Shown: positions 48,320 through 58,399 of the stretch, one piece after another
Layout of the letters: every line of letters begins with the position of its first letter
Numbering within the stretch: the stretch's first letter is position 1
Assembly: GCA_963740675.1 (NCBI GenBank)
Contig: CAVUFS010000005.1
Coordinates: 214,692 to 278,691, forward strand
Source: CAIKMD01 sp963740675
Lineage (GTDB): Bacteria > Pseudomonadota > Alphaproteobacteria > ATCC43930 > CGMCC-115725
Length of the DNA: 64,000 nucleotides
Direction of reading: 5' to 3'
Position numbers and translations under genes: made by a program
The notes under the pieces: generated by a model
The model's database searches: none
Told to the model about the DNA's origin: nothing
Seen by the model: the letters and a program-made list of their open reading frames with translations, nothing else

Positions 48320-50656
48320 TCAGGGAGCGCGTATATTGACGTTCTGCAACGTGTGCAGCCGGCTGCGCAGTTCTTCGGTCGCGGCACGCGCATCCGTGGC
48401 ATTGTGAATGATCTTGGGCGAAAGCAGAACCAGAAGTTCGGTGCGCTGAACATTCCGATCCGTGGTGCCGAAGACGCCACCGATCACCGGGATGTCGGAC
48501 AACAGCGGGATCCCATTCTTGGTGTTGCTGTTCGTGTCCTGAATAAGGCCGCCCAAAGCGACGGTTTCTCCGTCCTGGACGGTGACGCTGCTCTGCAGCC
48601 GCCGCTCGGTGATGGTCGGTCCGAAGGTATTGGTCGATGTTGTTTGCGTACTTGGCGAAGCGACCTCACTTACCTCCTGGCCGACGTCGAGCGTGATCTG
48701 GCCATTGGCATTCACGAGAGGCGTCACCTTCAGGATCACGCCGGTGTCGACATATTGGACGGTATTCACGATCGGCGCACCCGTCGTGATCGTGCTCTGA
48801 ATCTGCGCCGTCGGAATCGGCACGGCCGCACCGACGAGCAAAGAGGCCGATTGATGATCGAGGACAAGAAGCTGCGGCGATGAGATGACATGCACATTGG
48901 TGATCGCCGACAGCAGGTTCACGACAACCGTCGCGTTGGTGCTGCCGAGAATGTAGTTGAAGCCCGGAAATGTCCCGGCGATCGCTGAAGCCGCCGCGGA
49001 GATCGGCGTCGGACTGCCACCGAAGATGAACTGGTTCTCATGCTGGTGGAAGAAATACTGTAAGCCATATTGCAGATCATTACCGAGAGTGACCTCGGCG
49101 ATCGTCGCTTCGATCAAAACTTCCAACGGCACGACGTCGATGCGCTTGAGCGCCTGTTCGACCATTTGATAGTCGCGTGGCCGCGCATAGATCACGAGCG
49201 TGTTGTTCTTTTCGTCGGCGACGACGCGGATTGGCGGCAAATCGAGCTGACCCGGCGCCGGGCCTCCCGTGCCTCCTTCGCTCTCAGGCGATGCGCCCGT
49301 CTGGTCGTTCTGTTGTGTTGCGGTCGCATCGGGACCCGCGAGAGAAAGGCCGTTCGGCATCGATGACGACGCCCCTGGGGTGGCGCCGAGCATGCCGTTC
49401 GACTGCGACGAGGAGGACAGGCCGGTGCCAAGCCCCGGCGGGGCATTCGAGCCGCCGGGCGTCGAAAGGCCGTTGAAGCCGCCGGAACCGATGGTTGCAG
49501 CTTTCGTTCCGGGCGCGGTTTGCGGCTGAACGGTGTGCACCTGGCCGTTCGAAAACAATTGGGTGAGCACCTGCGCCACATCGCGCGCGCGGCTGTTCTG
49601 GACGTGATATTCGAAAATCTGGGGCTGGTTGTTGGTCTCGCCGCGATCGAGCCGCTCGATCCACATCCGTGCCTGCTCGACATAGGCGCGCTGCGGCGAC
49701 ACGACAAGGACCGCGTTCATCCGCTGGAGCGGCGCGAAACTCAGCATGCCCGGCAGGGGTACGCTGCCTTTCGGACCAAAGATCGTGGTGAGCTCGTCCG
49801 TCACCTCTTTCGGATCGGCGGTTTGCAGCCCGACGATGCCGAAGGACATACCGGCGATCCAATCGACATCGAAAGCCTTGATCATGTCGGTAATCGTCGA
49901 AAGATCGACGTCCGAGCCGGACAGGATGATGACGTCGCGCGTCGGATCGACCTGCATCACCGCATCTTTTGGAACGAAAGGCTGCAAGGTACGCTGCAAA
50001 TCCGCAGCCGAGACGTATTTCAACGGCAAGATCTGTACATTGTAAGCGGGAGCCGGTCCTGCCCGGCCGCCGACCGTGACCGGCGCCGTGCCTGCATGGG
50101 CGGCCTCGTCGCTATTCATCACGCGGTAGACGCCGTTTGCTTCGACCAGCGCCAAGCCGCTGGCCCGCAGCGTTTCCTGGATGACCGGCAAGACATCCTG
50201 CTGGCGCAACGGCCGGCTTGTCTGAACGGTGATGTTCGCCTGAACTTTCGGATCGATCGTGTAATTGAGGTGGAGGATATCGCCAAGGACGCGAGGCAGG
50301 ACCTCATGCACATCGGCATTGACGAAATTGAGCGTGATATCGCCGGTTTGATTTTGGCCGCTGCCAGATGCTTGCGACGGCGGTTTGACGAACACGCCCG
50401 TTCCTGGAACGATCCGCGTCTGCGCGGCCGACGGCGCCGGCGTCGGATTGGCGACCTCGGGCGCACGCGAGCCGGCGAGCGGTGTTGGGCTTGTCGCCGC
50501 CCCGGTTGGAGCGGTGCTCGCTGCCTCGCTCTGCTGGGTTGCGTCCGGGTTCTGCGCGGCCGTGCATGAGGTGCCAAGAAGCGCCAGTGCGATCACGCCG
50601 CCGCGCCGGCGGAAGCGCGGCTCGCGTCCACTAACGACATGGCTATCGCTGCGCAT
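48320..50656 (-). CDS. gspD: Type II secretion secretin GspD
   Basis: This 778-residue protein starts MRSDSHVVSGREPRFRRRGG, with a signal peptide that ends near SCTAAQ. This might be a lipobox Cys but the match is weak. A Pro/Ala-rich region is followed by N0-N3 ring domains (NADVHEVLPRVLGDILHLNY, LQRTLQPFVPKDAVMQVDPT, TNNQPQIFEYHVQNSRARDV, VEQALKRIDVVPLEVLIEAT) and the secretin barrel (IPLLSDIPVIGGVFGTTDRN, LLVLLSPKIIHN). It forms the outer-membrane channel. The start overlaps gspG by 14 bases. Confidence 0.97.
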   Translation of the reverse strand: MRSDSHVVSGREPRFRRRGGVIALALLGTSCTAAQNPDATQQSEAASTAPTGAATSPTPLAGSRAPEVANPTPAPSAAQTRIVPGTGVFVKPPSQASGSGQNQTGDITLNFVNADVHEVLPRVLGDILHLNYTIDPKVQANITVQTSRPLRQQDVLPVIQETLRASGLALVEANGVYRVMNSDEAAHAGTAPVTVGGRAGPAPAYNVQILPLKYVSAADLQRTLQPFVPKDAVMQVDPTRDVIILSGSDVDLSTITDMIKAFDVDWIAGMSFGIVGLQTADPKEVTDELTTIFGPKGSVPLPGMLSFAPLQRMNAVLVVSPQRAYVEQARMWIERLDRGETNNQPQIFEYHVQNSRARDVAQVLTQLFSNGQVHTVQPQTAPGTKAATIGSGGFNGLSTPGGSNAPPGLGTGLSSSSQSNGMLGATPGASSSMPNGLSLAGPDATATQQNDQTGASPESEGGTGGPAPGQLDLPPIRVVADEKNNTLVIYARPRDYQMVEQALKRIDVVPLEVLIEATIAEVTLGNDLQYGLQYFFHQHENQFIFGGSPTPISAAASAIAGTFPGFNYILGSTNATVVVNLLSAITNVHVISSPQLLVLDHQSASLLVGAAVPIPTAQIQSTITTGAPIVNTVQYVDTGVILKVTPLVNANGQITLDVGQEVSEVASPSTQTTSTNTFGPTITERRLQSSVTVQDGETVALGGLIQDTNSNTKNGIPLLSDIPVIGGVFGTTDRNVQRTELLVLLSPKIIHNATDARAATEELRSRLHTLQNVNIRAP

Positions 50657-51092
50657 TGGCCGGAGCCGATGCGATATCCGCGGGAGGGCCTCGATTGCCG
50701 TCGGGCCCGAGCGAATAGAGCATGTAATTTCCCGATTGATCGGATTGCCGGTAGACATAAGGGTGGCCCCAGGGATCGATCAGGCTGGTGGCTTTGGTGA
50801 CGTAAGGTCCGTTCCATTGATCGTCGCCAGCCGGTTTTTGCACCAGCGCGTTCAGCCCTTCCTGGTCGGTCGGATAGCGCCCGATATCGAGCTTGAACAA
50901 ATCGAGGCTTGTCGCGAGCGCTTCAACCTGAACTTTGACGACGTCTTCTTTCGCGCGACCGAGATATTTAAGCACCTGCGGAACGGCGATCGCGGCAAGC
51001 AAACCGAGGATCGCGAGAACGACCAGCAATTCGATCAGCGTAAATCCATCGCTCAGCCGTTTCTCCCCGTCGGGCCGATGGCGCAACGACAT
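50643..51092 (-). CDS. gspG: Type II secretion major pseudopilin GspG
   Basis: This 149-residue protein has the prepilin motif LSDG-FTLIELLVVLAILGLL, then IAVPQVLKYLGRAKEDVVKV. The classic GspG calcium-site region is LDIGRYPTDQEGLNALVQKP, then NGPYVTKATSLIDPWGHPYV and YSLGPDGNRG. It polymerises into the pseudopilus piston. The ATG at 51092 overlaps the stop of the upstream small gene (TGATG), so the two are coupled. Confidence 0.97.
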   Translation of the reverse strand: MSLRHRPDGEKRLSDGFTLIELLVVLAILGLLAAIAVPQVLKYLGRAKEDVVKVQVEALATSLDLFKLDIGRYPTDQEGLNALVQKPAGDDQWNGPYVTKATSLIDPWGHPYVYRQSDQSGNYMLYSLGPDGNRGPPADIASAPANAQR

Positions 51093-51448
51093 CAACGAGG
51101 GACCACCACGTAGGATGGACCGCAATTCTCATCGATGCCGGCTTCGAGCGCGGGTCGGATATCGGGTTGAAGCCTGTCCTCGTTCGGTGCCGCGAGCTGC
51201 TGCAACGCTGCCGCAGGCCCGGCAATCGCCAAGGTCGCCACACAAGCTGGAACTTTGAAGGTAGTGAGGAAGGGCGTCCCAACGACGCTAACCGCGCTCA
51301 CAGGCTGAGCTGGCGGCGGCTCGGCATAACCAGAAAGGCAAAGCGAAAAGGCGCGTAGCGCCGGCCAATGCTTCGTCACACTGTCGTCAGAGTCATTGGC
51401 GGAAAGATCCAAAATCGCCTGCTCCCGAAGCAAGAATGCCGGGGACAA
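51092..51448 (-). CDS. T2SS-linked small protein, unknown function
   Basis: This ORF has up to 118 residues and its stop overlaps the gspG start, so it belongs to the same operon. The reading frame includes SVVGTPFLTTFKVPACVATL and LQQLAAPNEDRLQPDIRPAL, ending ENCGPSYVVVPR with paired Cys. The first 45 residues are doubtful. The start could be internal, at RAFSLCLSGYAEPPPAQP or nearby. Its coupling to gspG is the best argument for reality. I recognise no named Gsp family. Confidence 0.5.
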   Translation of the reverse strand: MSPAFLLREQAILDLSANDSDDSVTKHWPALRAFSLCLSGYAEPPPAQPVSAVSVVGTPFLTTFKVPACVATLAIAGPAAALQQLAAPNEDRLQPDIRPALEAGIDENCGPSYVVVPR

Positions 51449-51596
51449 GAATCTCTATCCCTCCCAGGCGTCTCCAAAAACGATCTCACCCGGACGCCGT
51501 GCCAAAATTGGGCATTGAGCATCAGGAGAAGAACTCAGGACAACTGCCGTGCCAAGCTTTCTTTCAAGCACACGGCACTGGAAAGGCTCCGTCAAG

Positions 51597-51609
51597 TTGG
51601 GAATTCCCA
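51597..51609. repeat. TTGGGAATTCCCA element upstream of the AbiEi gene
   Basis: The 13-base element matches the core of the 36347 palindrome and lies 25 bases before the AbiEi-like gene. An inverted pair TGCCGTG (51545-51551) and CACGGCA (51572-51578) precedes it. No gene lies in 51449-51633. Confidence 0.4.
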
Positions 51610-51633
51610 TAGTTTTGGGCAAAGCGCCGTAAT

Positions 51634-52485
51634 GTGAACTTCGCCACGCTCAGTCCGCCGACAATCATGGGCCGCGACTCCGCAGCCGCGAGGCCCTGCG
51701 TTGATCCTACCGGATTTGGGGTTGTGGCTACGATTAAAGGGCACAAACTAAATAACCTTTATGCCCATATCACGGCCGGGACGCCGCTGAGCTCCGAGGA
51801 CTTGACTGCCCTCGGCGTATCGCCAGACCTTACGATTTACTATGTCCGAGCAGGCTGGCTGCAGCGGCTCGCGCGCGGAGTCTATTGTCGTCCCAACGAT
51901 CCGCTCGCCTTGCAACCGTGTATCACGCTATTGCAGCGAAGTTTCGAAGGTCTGCATGTCAGCGGTAAATCGGCGCTCGCGTGGCATGGCATCCACGACA
52001 AGATATCTCAACAATCCTCCCTTCGTTTATGTGGTTGGCAAGCGGGACATCTCCCCGAATGGTTTACCGAGCGCTTTCCAGCCGAATATCATCGCAATAG
52101 GCTTTTTGAAGAGCGCCCCGACACGCCACTGCATGTTCAACCCTTCGAGAACCGCAAAAATGCTCCCCTTGTCTCGACGCCGGAGCGTGCGTTGCTCGAG
52201 GTGCTTAGCGAGGTTGGCCTTCGTCAGCCGATGCAAGAAGCGCGCGAACTGGTGCGGAGCAGCGACAGCCTGCGCGGCGATATCATGCTGGACCTTTTGA
52301 AACGCTGCGTCAGCGTCAAGACGGTCCGGCTCTGTTTGCATCTTGGCCGTGAATTCGGGCAGCCCTGGATCAGTGAACTCGATCCGTCTCTGTTGCCGAA
52401 GGGGAGCGACCGCCCATGGGTATGGCGCTCTGCCGAAGGGCTCCTGGTGCTAAAGCCGTGGGGTCCGGAGAGCCCGCGAAACTGA
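51634..52485 (+). CDS. AbiEi-family antitoxin/transcriptional regulator, orphan
   Basis: This protein has up to 283 residues. The N-terminal winged helix (about 55-110) reads PDLTIYYVRAGWLQRLARGV with the preceding TALGVSP. The C-terminal AbiEi domain includes GLHVSGKSALAWHGIH, PLVSTPERALLEVLSEVGLR and LLKRCVSVKTVRLCLHLGRE. AbiEi is the repressor-antitoxin of type IV AbiE systems. The nucleotidyltransferase toxin AbiEii, normally the next gene, is absent and the downstream 450 bases are decayed. The start is uncertain (GTG at 51634; KLNNLYAHI begins later). Confidence 0.82.
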   Translation: MNFATLSPPTIMGRDSAAARPCVDPTGFGVVATIKGHKLNNLYAHITAGTPLSSEDLTALGVSPDLTIYYVRAGWLQRLARGVYCRPNDPLALQPCITLLQRSFEGLHVSGKSALAWHGIHDKISQQSSLRLCGWQAGHLPEWFTERFPAEYHRNRLFEERPDTPLHVQPFENRKNAPLVSTPERALLEVLSEVGLRQPMQEARELVRSSDSLRGDIMLDLLKRCVSVKTVRLCLHLGREFGQPWISELDPSLLPKGSDRPWVWRSAEGLLVLKPWGPESPRN

Positions 52486-52943
52486 CGCCACGTCGTCGGC
52501 GACTTTTTTTCGGCAGCGGGGAAAATCATTGAGGCTTATCTACAGCTGGTGCCCCTTGCTCTCGGAAACGAAACCCTGTGCATTAGGACGCCACAGAGAA
52601 GTGGTCGCGAACCGCTAAGAATGAATATTTCAAGTTCCCCGCTGGCGTATTCCGGGACACTGCTAGTTGATTACGAACGAAACCTTTCGTCGATCAGCAG
52701 CTTAAAAAGGCCGGCATTAGGCTCGCGGTTCGCCTGCGAAAAAGGTCATGCCATACACCCATCGGAACGAGGCTTAGACTCTCGAGCTACGAAAAGCATG
52801 TGTCTATGTGTCCGTTTTGCTAACGGGTCGGACTATGCCGTCACGACGTCGGCTCCGTTCTTTGTCGCCGCTTCTTGTTATGATGTTCCGGGGTTTGACG
52901 CTGACGACTGAAAATCACTTTTTTAAGCGCCTGTGCAAAGCGC
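52486..52943. other. Decayed sequence after the AbiEi gene
   Basis: This stretch of 458 bases has no convincing gene. Base composition is lower in GC than its surroundings (for example TTACGAACGAAACCTTTCG and GAAAATCACTTTTTTAAG). It is probably the remnant of a mobile element that contained the recombinase at 52944. Confidence 0.5.
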
Positions 52944-53613
<670 letters not shown>

Positions 53614-53823
53614 GCCCATTCTTATTCATCGGCGCGGCCCGCAATATTTCTTGTGGCCGAACCTTCGGCTTCGCGTTGGTAGGCCGAGACCCGACATCCA
53701 AGCATTCGGCAGCGAAGCTGGCGGAACCTAGCAAGCGCCTCGCCCTCGTTCAACCGCAAGCTTCATCTAAATGCCGATGAAAAAGGCTGGCGCCGGGCGG
53801 GATGTTTTGCGACAAGTCTGGCG

Positions 53824-55095
53824 ATGGCTGCGGCTCGCTTTCTCGGCCCGAAATCGCTAATCGATTGGTTGCATGCCGGTCACGGTGTCGATCTCATCGT
53901 CACCGGTCTGGCGCTGGTGCTGCCGCCGCTCGTGGTACTGGCGCCGCTCGGCATGGCGCCGCTGCTGGTGATCGCGGCGGTCGCCGCGGTCGCGCTGGCC
54001 GGAAGAACCATCGTCCAAGCGCTGCCGCGTTTTACCGCGATCGCGGTGCTCCTCACGGCACTCGGCTGCTGGGGCGCCGCTTCGGCGCTTTGGTCGATCA
54101 TCCCGGGGCATAGTTTCTTCGAGGGTGCCCGTTTCCTCGGCGAGAGCGCCTGCGGGATTTGCCTGCTCGCTGCGACAACGGGAATCGCGCCAGCCACGCG
54201 TACGCATCTGGCTCGCGCGCTGGCCGGCGGCATCGTCGTGGCGCTGGCGCTGTTGATGATCGAGCGTTTTGCCGATGCGCCCATCATGCATTGGTGGCAT
54301 GGCACCGCGCCCGCCCAATTCGAGACGCTGGGCCATTACGACCGCGGCGTCACCGTGCTGGTCCTGCTGATGGCCCCGGTGGCTGTCGGAGCAGCGACCG
54401 CGGGGCTGCGCGCGGTGCTCATCGCCGCGATCGTCGCCGCCGCGGCGCTGATGCTGAGCGCGTCGGCTTTGATGGCGGCGTTAGCGGCTCTTGTCATCTA
54501 TATGATCGCACGGTTTGCGCCGCGCTGCACCGCCGGTGCAATGATGGCCGGCATCGTAGTGATCGGCGTCGCCATCCCACTGGCAACGCCAAGCTATGAC
54601 ACCGTCCTGAGCCTCCACGCCGAGGCGCCGTGGATCAAATATTCGGGCATTCATCGTCTGCTGATCTGGCGCTTCGCCGCCGATCACGTCGCCGAGCGGC
54701 CGCTGCTCGGCTGGGGCATGGATTCATCGCGCGCGATGCCGGGCGGCAAAACCGATTTCAACGACATCCTACCGACGTTGCATTATCCTTCACATGCCGA
54801 GGCGCTGCCGCTGCATCCGCATGACGCAGCACTCCAATGGCAGCTCGAGCTCGGCATCCCCGGCCTTGCATTCGGCCTCGCGATTGTCGTTTTCGTGCTC
54901 TACCGTATCGGCTGGCGCCACGCACTGCCCGCCCATGAACGCGCCGCGGCGCTGGCGCTTTGCGCCAGCGCGATCATCGTCGCGCTGCTGAGCTTTGGTA
55001 TCTGGCAGGCCTGGTGGCAATCGACGCTCTGGCTCGTCGCTGCGCTTTATGCTGCGAACGCGCCGCACAACTCGGCGCCAAGCGGCGATGCTTAG
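53824..55095 (+). CDS. O-antigen ligase / polysaccharide polymerase (Wzy/WaaL family)
   Basis: This 423-residue protein has about ten transmembrane helices. The family motif region is the large periplasmic loop IHRLLIWRFAADHVAERPLL and GWGMDSSRAMPGG, ending LPLHPHDAALQWQLELGIPG, with the H-x-H-N/D pattern of WaaL-type ligases. It transfers or polymerises surface glycans at the inner-membrane periplasmic face. It begins the polysaccharide locus, 210 bases after the tRNA. Confidence 0.9.
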   Translation: MAAARFLGPKSLIDWLHAGHGVDLIVTGLALVLPPLVVLAPLGMAPLLVIAAVAAVALAGRTIVQALPRFTAIAVLLTALGCWGAASALWSIIPGHSFFEGARFLGESACGICLLAATTGIAPATRTHLARALAGGIVVALALLMIERFADAPIMHWWHGTAPAQFETLGHYDRGVTVLVLLMAPVAVGAATAGLRAVLIAAIVAAAALMLSASALMAALAALVIYMIARFAPRCTAGAMMAGIVVIGVAIPLATPSYDTVLSLHAEAPWIKYSGIHRLLIWRFAADHVAERPLLGWGMDSSRAMPGGKTDFNDILPTLHYPSHAEALPLHPHDAALQWQLELGIPGLAFGLAIVVFVLYRIGWRHALPAHERAAALALCASAIIVALLSFGIWQAWWQSTLWLVAALYAANAPHNSAPSGDA

Positions 55096-55181
55096 GAATA
55101 TTTGCGCCTGCAAAGCCTCGTTCTGCGCGTTGGCAAGAAGCGAGGCGATAAGCTAAAAAGTGCCATCCGTGAGGAGTTCGT

Positions 55182-56151
55182 TTGTCCAACCAAGACCGGG
55201 ATATACGGGATATTGAGCGTCTCTATCGCTCGTTGCAGCGGATACGCCGCGTCGAGGAAGAGATTGCGCGCATTTATCCCAGCGACAAGATCAAAAGCCC
55301 CGTTCATCTGTCGATCGGGCAAGAGTTTGTCGCGGTCGGCGTTTGCGACGTGCTGCAACCGACCGACATCGTCTCGCCCACCTATCGGGGTCATGCCGCT
55401 TACCTGGCCAAGGGCGGCGATCTCAACGGCATGATGGCCGAGCTGTATGGCAAAGCGACCGGCGTTGCCGGCGGCAAAGGCGGCTCGATGCATCTCATCG
55501 ACATGCGCCACAATGTTATCGGCGCGTCGGCCGTGGTCGGTACGACAATCCCGATCGCCGTGGGTCATGGCCTCACCTTTCTCCGCCGCAAGACAGGCCA
55601 GGTCGCCGTCGCCTTCTTTGGCGATGGCGCGACCGAGGAAGGCGTCTTCGGCGAGAGCCTCAATTTCGCGGCTCTACATCACCTGCCCGTCCTGTTCGTT
55701 TGTGAGAACAACGGCCTTGCGATCCATACCGCCACCGGACGACGCTGGGCGACACAGCAGCTCAGCGAGCGCGTGGCGACCTATGGCATTCCGACGCACA
55801 GCATCGATAGCGGCGATGTGTTCCAGCTTCGCGCCACAGCCGCGGAAGCTGTTGCCGCGATGCGCGCGGGTACCGGCGGTCCCGTCTTCATCGAATGCAA
55901 GACCTATCGGTGGCGCGAGCATGTCGGTCCAAATGAAGATTTCGACGCAGGCTATCGCTCGCACGACGAGATGCTGCCTTGGCTCGCGAACGATCAGGTA
56001 GAAAAGCTCGGCGGCCAAATCGCCGCAGACGCGGCGCGAGGCGATCGACGCCGAGATCGAGGCCGAAATCGCCGCGGCGATCAGGTTCGCCGAAGAGAGC
56101 CCCTTCCCCACCGCCGACGCACTGGAAACACATGTCTTCGCCGGCAGCTAA
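55182..56151 (+). CDS. Thiamine-diphosphate dehydrogenase E1-alpha-like subunit (one frameshift)
   Basis: The TTG start at 55182 has GAGGAG upstream. RSLQRIRRVEEEIARIYPS and KIKSPVHLSIGQEFVAVGV start the domain. The TPP/Mg motif is GDGATEEGVFGESLNFAALH ending in CENN, and GGKGGSMHLIDMRHN is present. The frame breaks near 56025; the natural end RREAIDAEIEAEIAAAIRFA, ESPFPTADALETHVFAGS closes at 56151. About 322 residues, shorter than housekeeping E1-alpha (~360). It pairs with the beta subunit at 56132. In this glycan locus it may use a keto-sugar or pyruvate-type donor rather than feed a lipoamide complex; no E2 or E3 is nearby. Confidence 0.88.
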
Positions 56152-57205
56152 TCAACGCATTATCACCTATGTCGATGCGCTGCGCGAAGCCGTAGCGCAG
56201 GAAATGCGCGCCGACGAACGCGTTTTCGTGATGGGCCTCGATGTCGACGATCACAAGGCCATCCAGGGCTCAACCCGTGGCCTTGTCGAAGAGTTCGGCC
56301 ACGATCGGGTCTTCGGCACTCCGCTGTCGGAAGATGCGATGACGGGCGTCGCCATTGGCGCCGCGATGTCGGGAATGCGCCCCATCCATGTGCATATCCG
56401 CGCTGATTTCCTGCTGCTGTGCATGAACCAGCTCATTAATATCGCGGCCAAGAGCCATTATATGTATGACGGGCAAGTCAAAGTGCCCCTGGTCGTGCGC
56501 AGCATGATTGGCAAGTCGTGGGGACAAGGCGCGCAACACAGCCAAGGCCTGCATGCGATGTTCATGCATGTGCCAGGACTCAAAGTCGTCGCCCCGTCGA
56601 ACGCGCATGACGCGAAGGGCTGCATGATCGCCGCCATCCGGGACGACAACCCGGTGATTTTCGTCGAGCATCGCCTCCTTTATTTCAGCGACGCTTACGT
56701 TCCGGAAGAAAGTTTCACCGTACCCTTCGGCAAGGCGCGGCGCTGTACGAGCGGCAAGGACATCACCATCGTCGGCATATCGAACATGCTGATGGAATGC
56801 TTGCGCGCGCATGAGCTTCTCGCCGAGACGGGCATCGAGGCCGAGGTCATCGATCCGATTTCTCTCGTCCCGCTTGATATCGACACGATCGCCAATTCGG
56901 TCCGGCGCACGGGCAAGCTGCTCGTCGTCGATAATGCCTGGACGAATTGCGGCGCCAGCGCCGAGATCGTCGCACGGGTGGTCGAGCTGCTTGCCGATGA
57001 AGGAAAACCTGTAAGGGTCAAACGCATGGGCTATGCCCCGACAACATGTCCGACGACGCCCAGCCTGGAGCTCGAGTTCTATGCCGATCCGGCAAAGATC
57101 GCTAAAGCGGTTTATGGCATGACCCGCCCCGGCAAGCCCTCCTGGGAGCCCGATACCGAGCGCGCCAAGCTCGCTTATCAGGCGAAATTCCGCGGGCCAT
57201 TCTGA
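56132..57205 (+). CDS. Thiamine-diphosphate dehydrogenase E1-beta-like subunit
   Basis: This 357-residue protein starts at MSSPAANQRIITYVDALREA. Transketolase-like pyrimidine-binding domain: FVMGLDVDDHKAIQGSTRGL, RVFGTPLSEDAMTGVAIGAA (catalytic Glu is replaced in SEDAMTG), RPIHVHIRADFLLLCMNQLI. The C-terminal domain is ITIVGISNMLMECLRAHELL, VIDPISLVPLDIDTIANSVR, VDNAWTNCGASAEIVARVVE. It completes the alpha2-beta2 enzyme with the alpha gene, which it overlaps by 20 bases. Confidence 0.93.
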   Translation: MSSPAANQRIITYVDALREAVAQEMRADERVFVMGLDVDDHKAIQGSTRGLVEEFGHDRVFGTPLSEDAMTGVAIGAAMSGMRPIHVHIRADFLLLCMNQLINIAAKSHYMYDGQVKVPLVVRSMIGKSWGQGAQHSQGLHAMFMHVPGLKVVAPSNAHDAKGCMIAAIRDDNPVIFVEHRLLYFSDAYVPEESFTVPFGKARRCTSGKDITIVGISNMLMECLRAHELLAETGIEAEVIDPISLVPLDIDTIANSVRRTGKLLVVDNAWTNCGASAEIVARVVELLADEGKPVRVKRMGYAPTTCPTTPSLELEFYADPAKIAKAVYGMTRPGKPSWEPDTERAKLAYQAKFRGPF

Positions 57206-57213
57206 TATCTGCC

Positions 57214-58385
57214 ATGTTTTACGAACTTGCCGCCAGCACCTGGGGACCGGAAGAGCACGCCGCAATCGAGCGCGTCGTCGCCGGGGGCCGCTTCACGATG
57301 GGGCCGCATGTCGCGGCGTTCGAAGAGGCTTTTGCCCGCTATCACAACAGCCGCTACGCCGTGATGGTGAATTCCGGCTCGTCGGCCAATCTCATCGCCG
57401 TGGCCGCGTTGTTCTACAAAAAAGACCGGCCGCTACAGCGCGGCGACGAGGTGATCGTTCCCGCGATTTCCTGGGCGACGACCTATCATCCGCTGCAGCA
57501 ATATGGGCTGAAGCTCAAGATCCTCGATGTCGAGCTCGAGACGCTCAACATGGATGTGAGCCGCCTCGCCGAAGCCATGGGCCCGCGCACCCGCGCGATC
57601 ATGGGTGTCAGCATTCTCGGCAATCCGGCGGCGCTCGACGTGACGCGGCGTTTCGCCGACGAGCACGGGCTCTATTTCATCGAAGACAATTGCGAATCGA
57701 TGGACGCCGAGATCGCGAGCAAGAAGGCTGGCACCTTCGGTCATATCTCGACGTTCAGCTCGTTCTTCTCGCATCATATCTCGACCATGGAAGGCGGGAT
57801 GATCGTCACGACGACGCGAGCTGCACGAGCTGGCCAAATCGCTGCGCGCACATGGTTGGGTCCGCGACTCTCCCGACGACGCTGGTCATGTACGAAAAGC
57901 GCGACGACGATTTCTACGAAGCGTATCGCTTCATCCTGCCCGGCTACAACGTGCGCCCGATCGAGCTATCGCGGCGCGATCGGCATCGAGCAGCTCAAGA
58001 AGCTGCCGGCGATGACCGAGGCGCGGCGCAAGAACTGGGCGCTGTTCCAGCAGCTGTTCGGCGGCGACAACCGCATTGATCATCCAGCGCGAGAACGGCA
58101 AGAGTTCGGCGTTCTCCTTCACCATGATGCCGAATCCCGTCGCTGGGCATCACGCGCGAGCCCATCCTCGCCGCGCTGAAGGAGGCCGATATCGGCTACC
58201 GCATCATCACCGGCGGCTGCATCACGCGGCATGACGTCATCAAATATTACGATTATCGACCTCGGCGATTTGCCGAACGCCAATTATGCCCACGACCAGG
58301 GCTTCTTCGTCGGCAATCACCCCTTCGACCTGACGCCGCAAATCGAACGACTGCGCAAGCGTCGATCGACGCGGCGCTTCGCTGA
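57214..58385 (+). pseudogene. RfbH-like PLP enzyme (DegT/DnrJ family), several frameshifts
   Basis: Reconstructed, this is about 390 residues, starting MFYELAASTWGPEEHAAIER. Motifs: MVNSGSSANLIAVAALFYKK, VIVPAISWATTYHPLQQYGL, FIEDNCESMDAEIASKKAG. The PLP lysine region reads FSSFFSHHISTMEGGMIVT, with His in place of Lys, as in RfbH (CDP-4-keto-6-deoxyhexose 3-dehydrase) and ColD. Later pieces ILPGYNVRPIEL, GIEQLKKLPAMTEARRKNW, IIQRENGKSSAFSFTMM, ILAALKEADIGYRIITGG and HDQGFFVGNHPFDL are all RfbH-like but fall in different frames, with breaks near 57829, 57880, 57970, 58075, 58135, 58248 and 58360. The end ASIDAALR stops at 58385. Confidence 0.8.
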
Positions 58386-58399
58386 GCAGGAGAGCCGTT

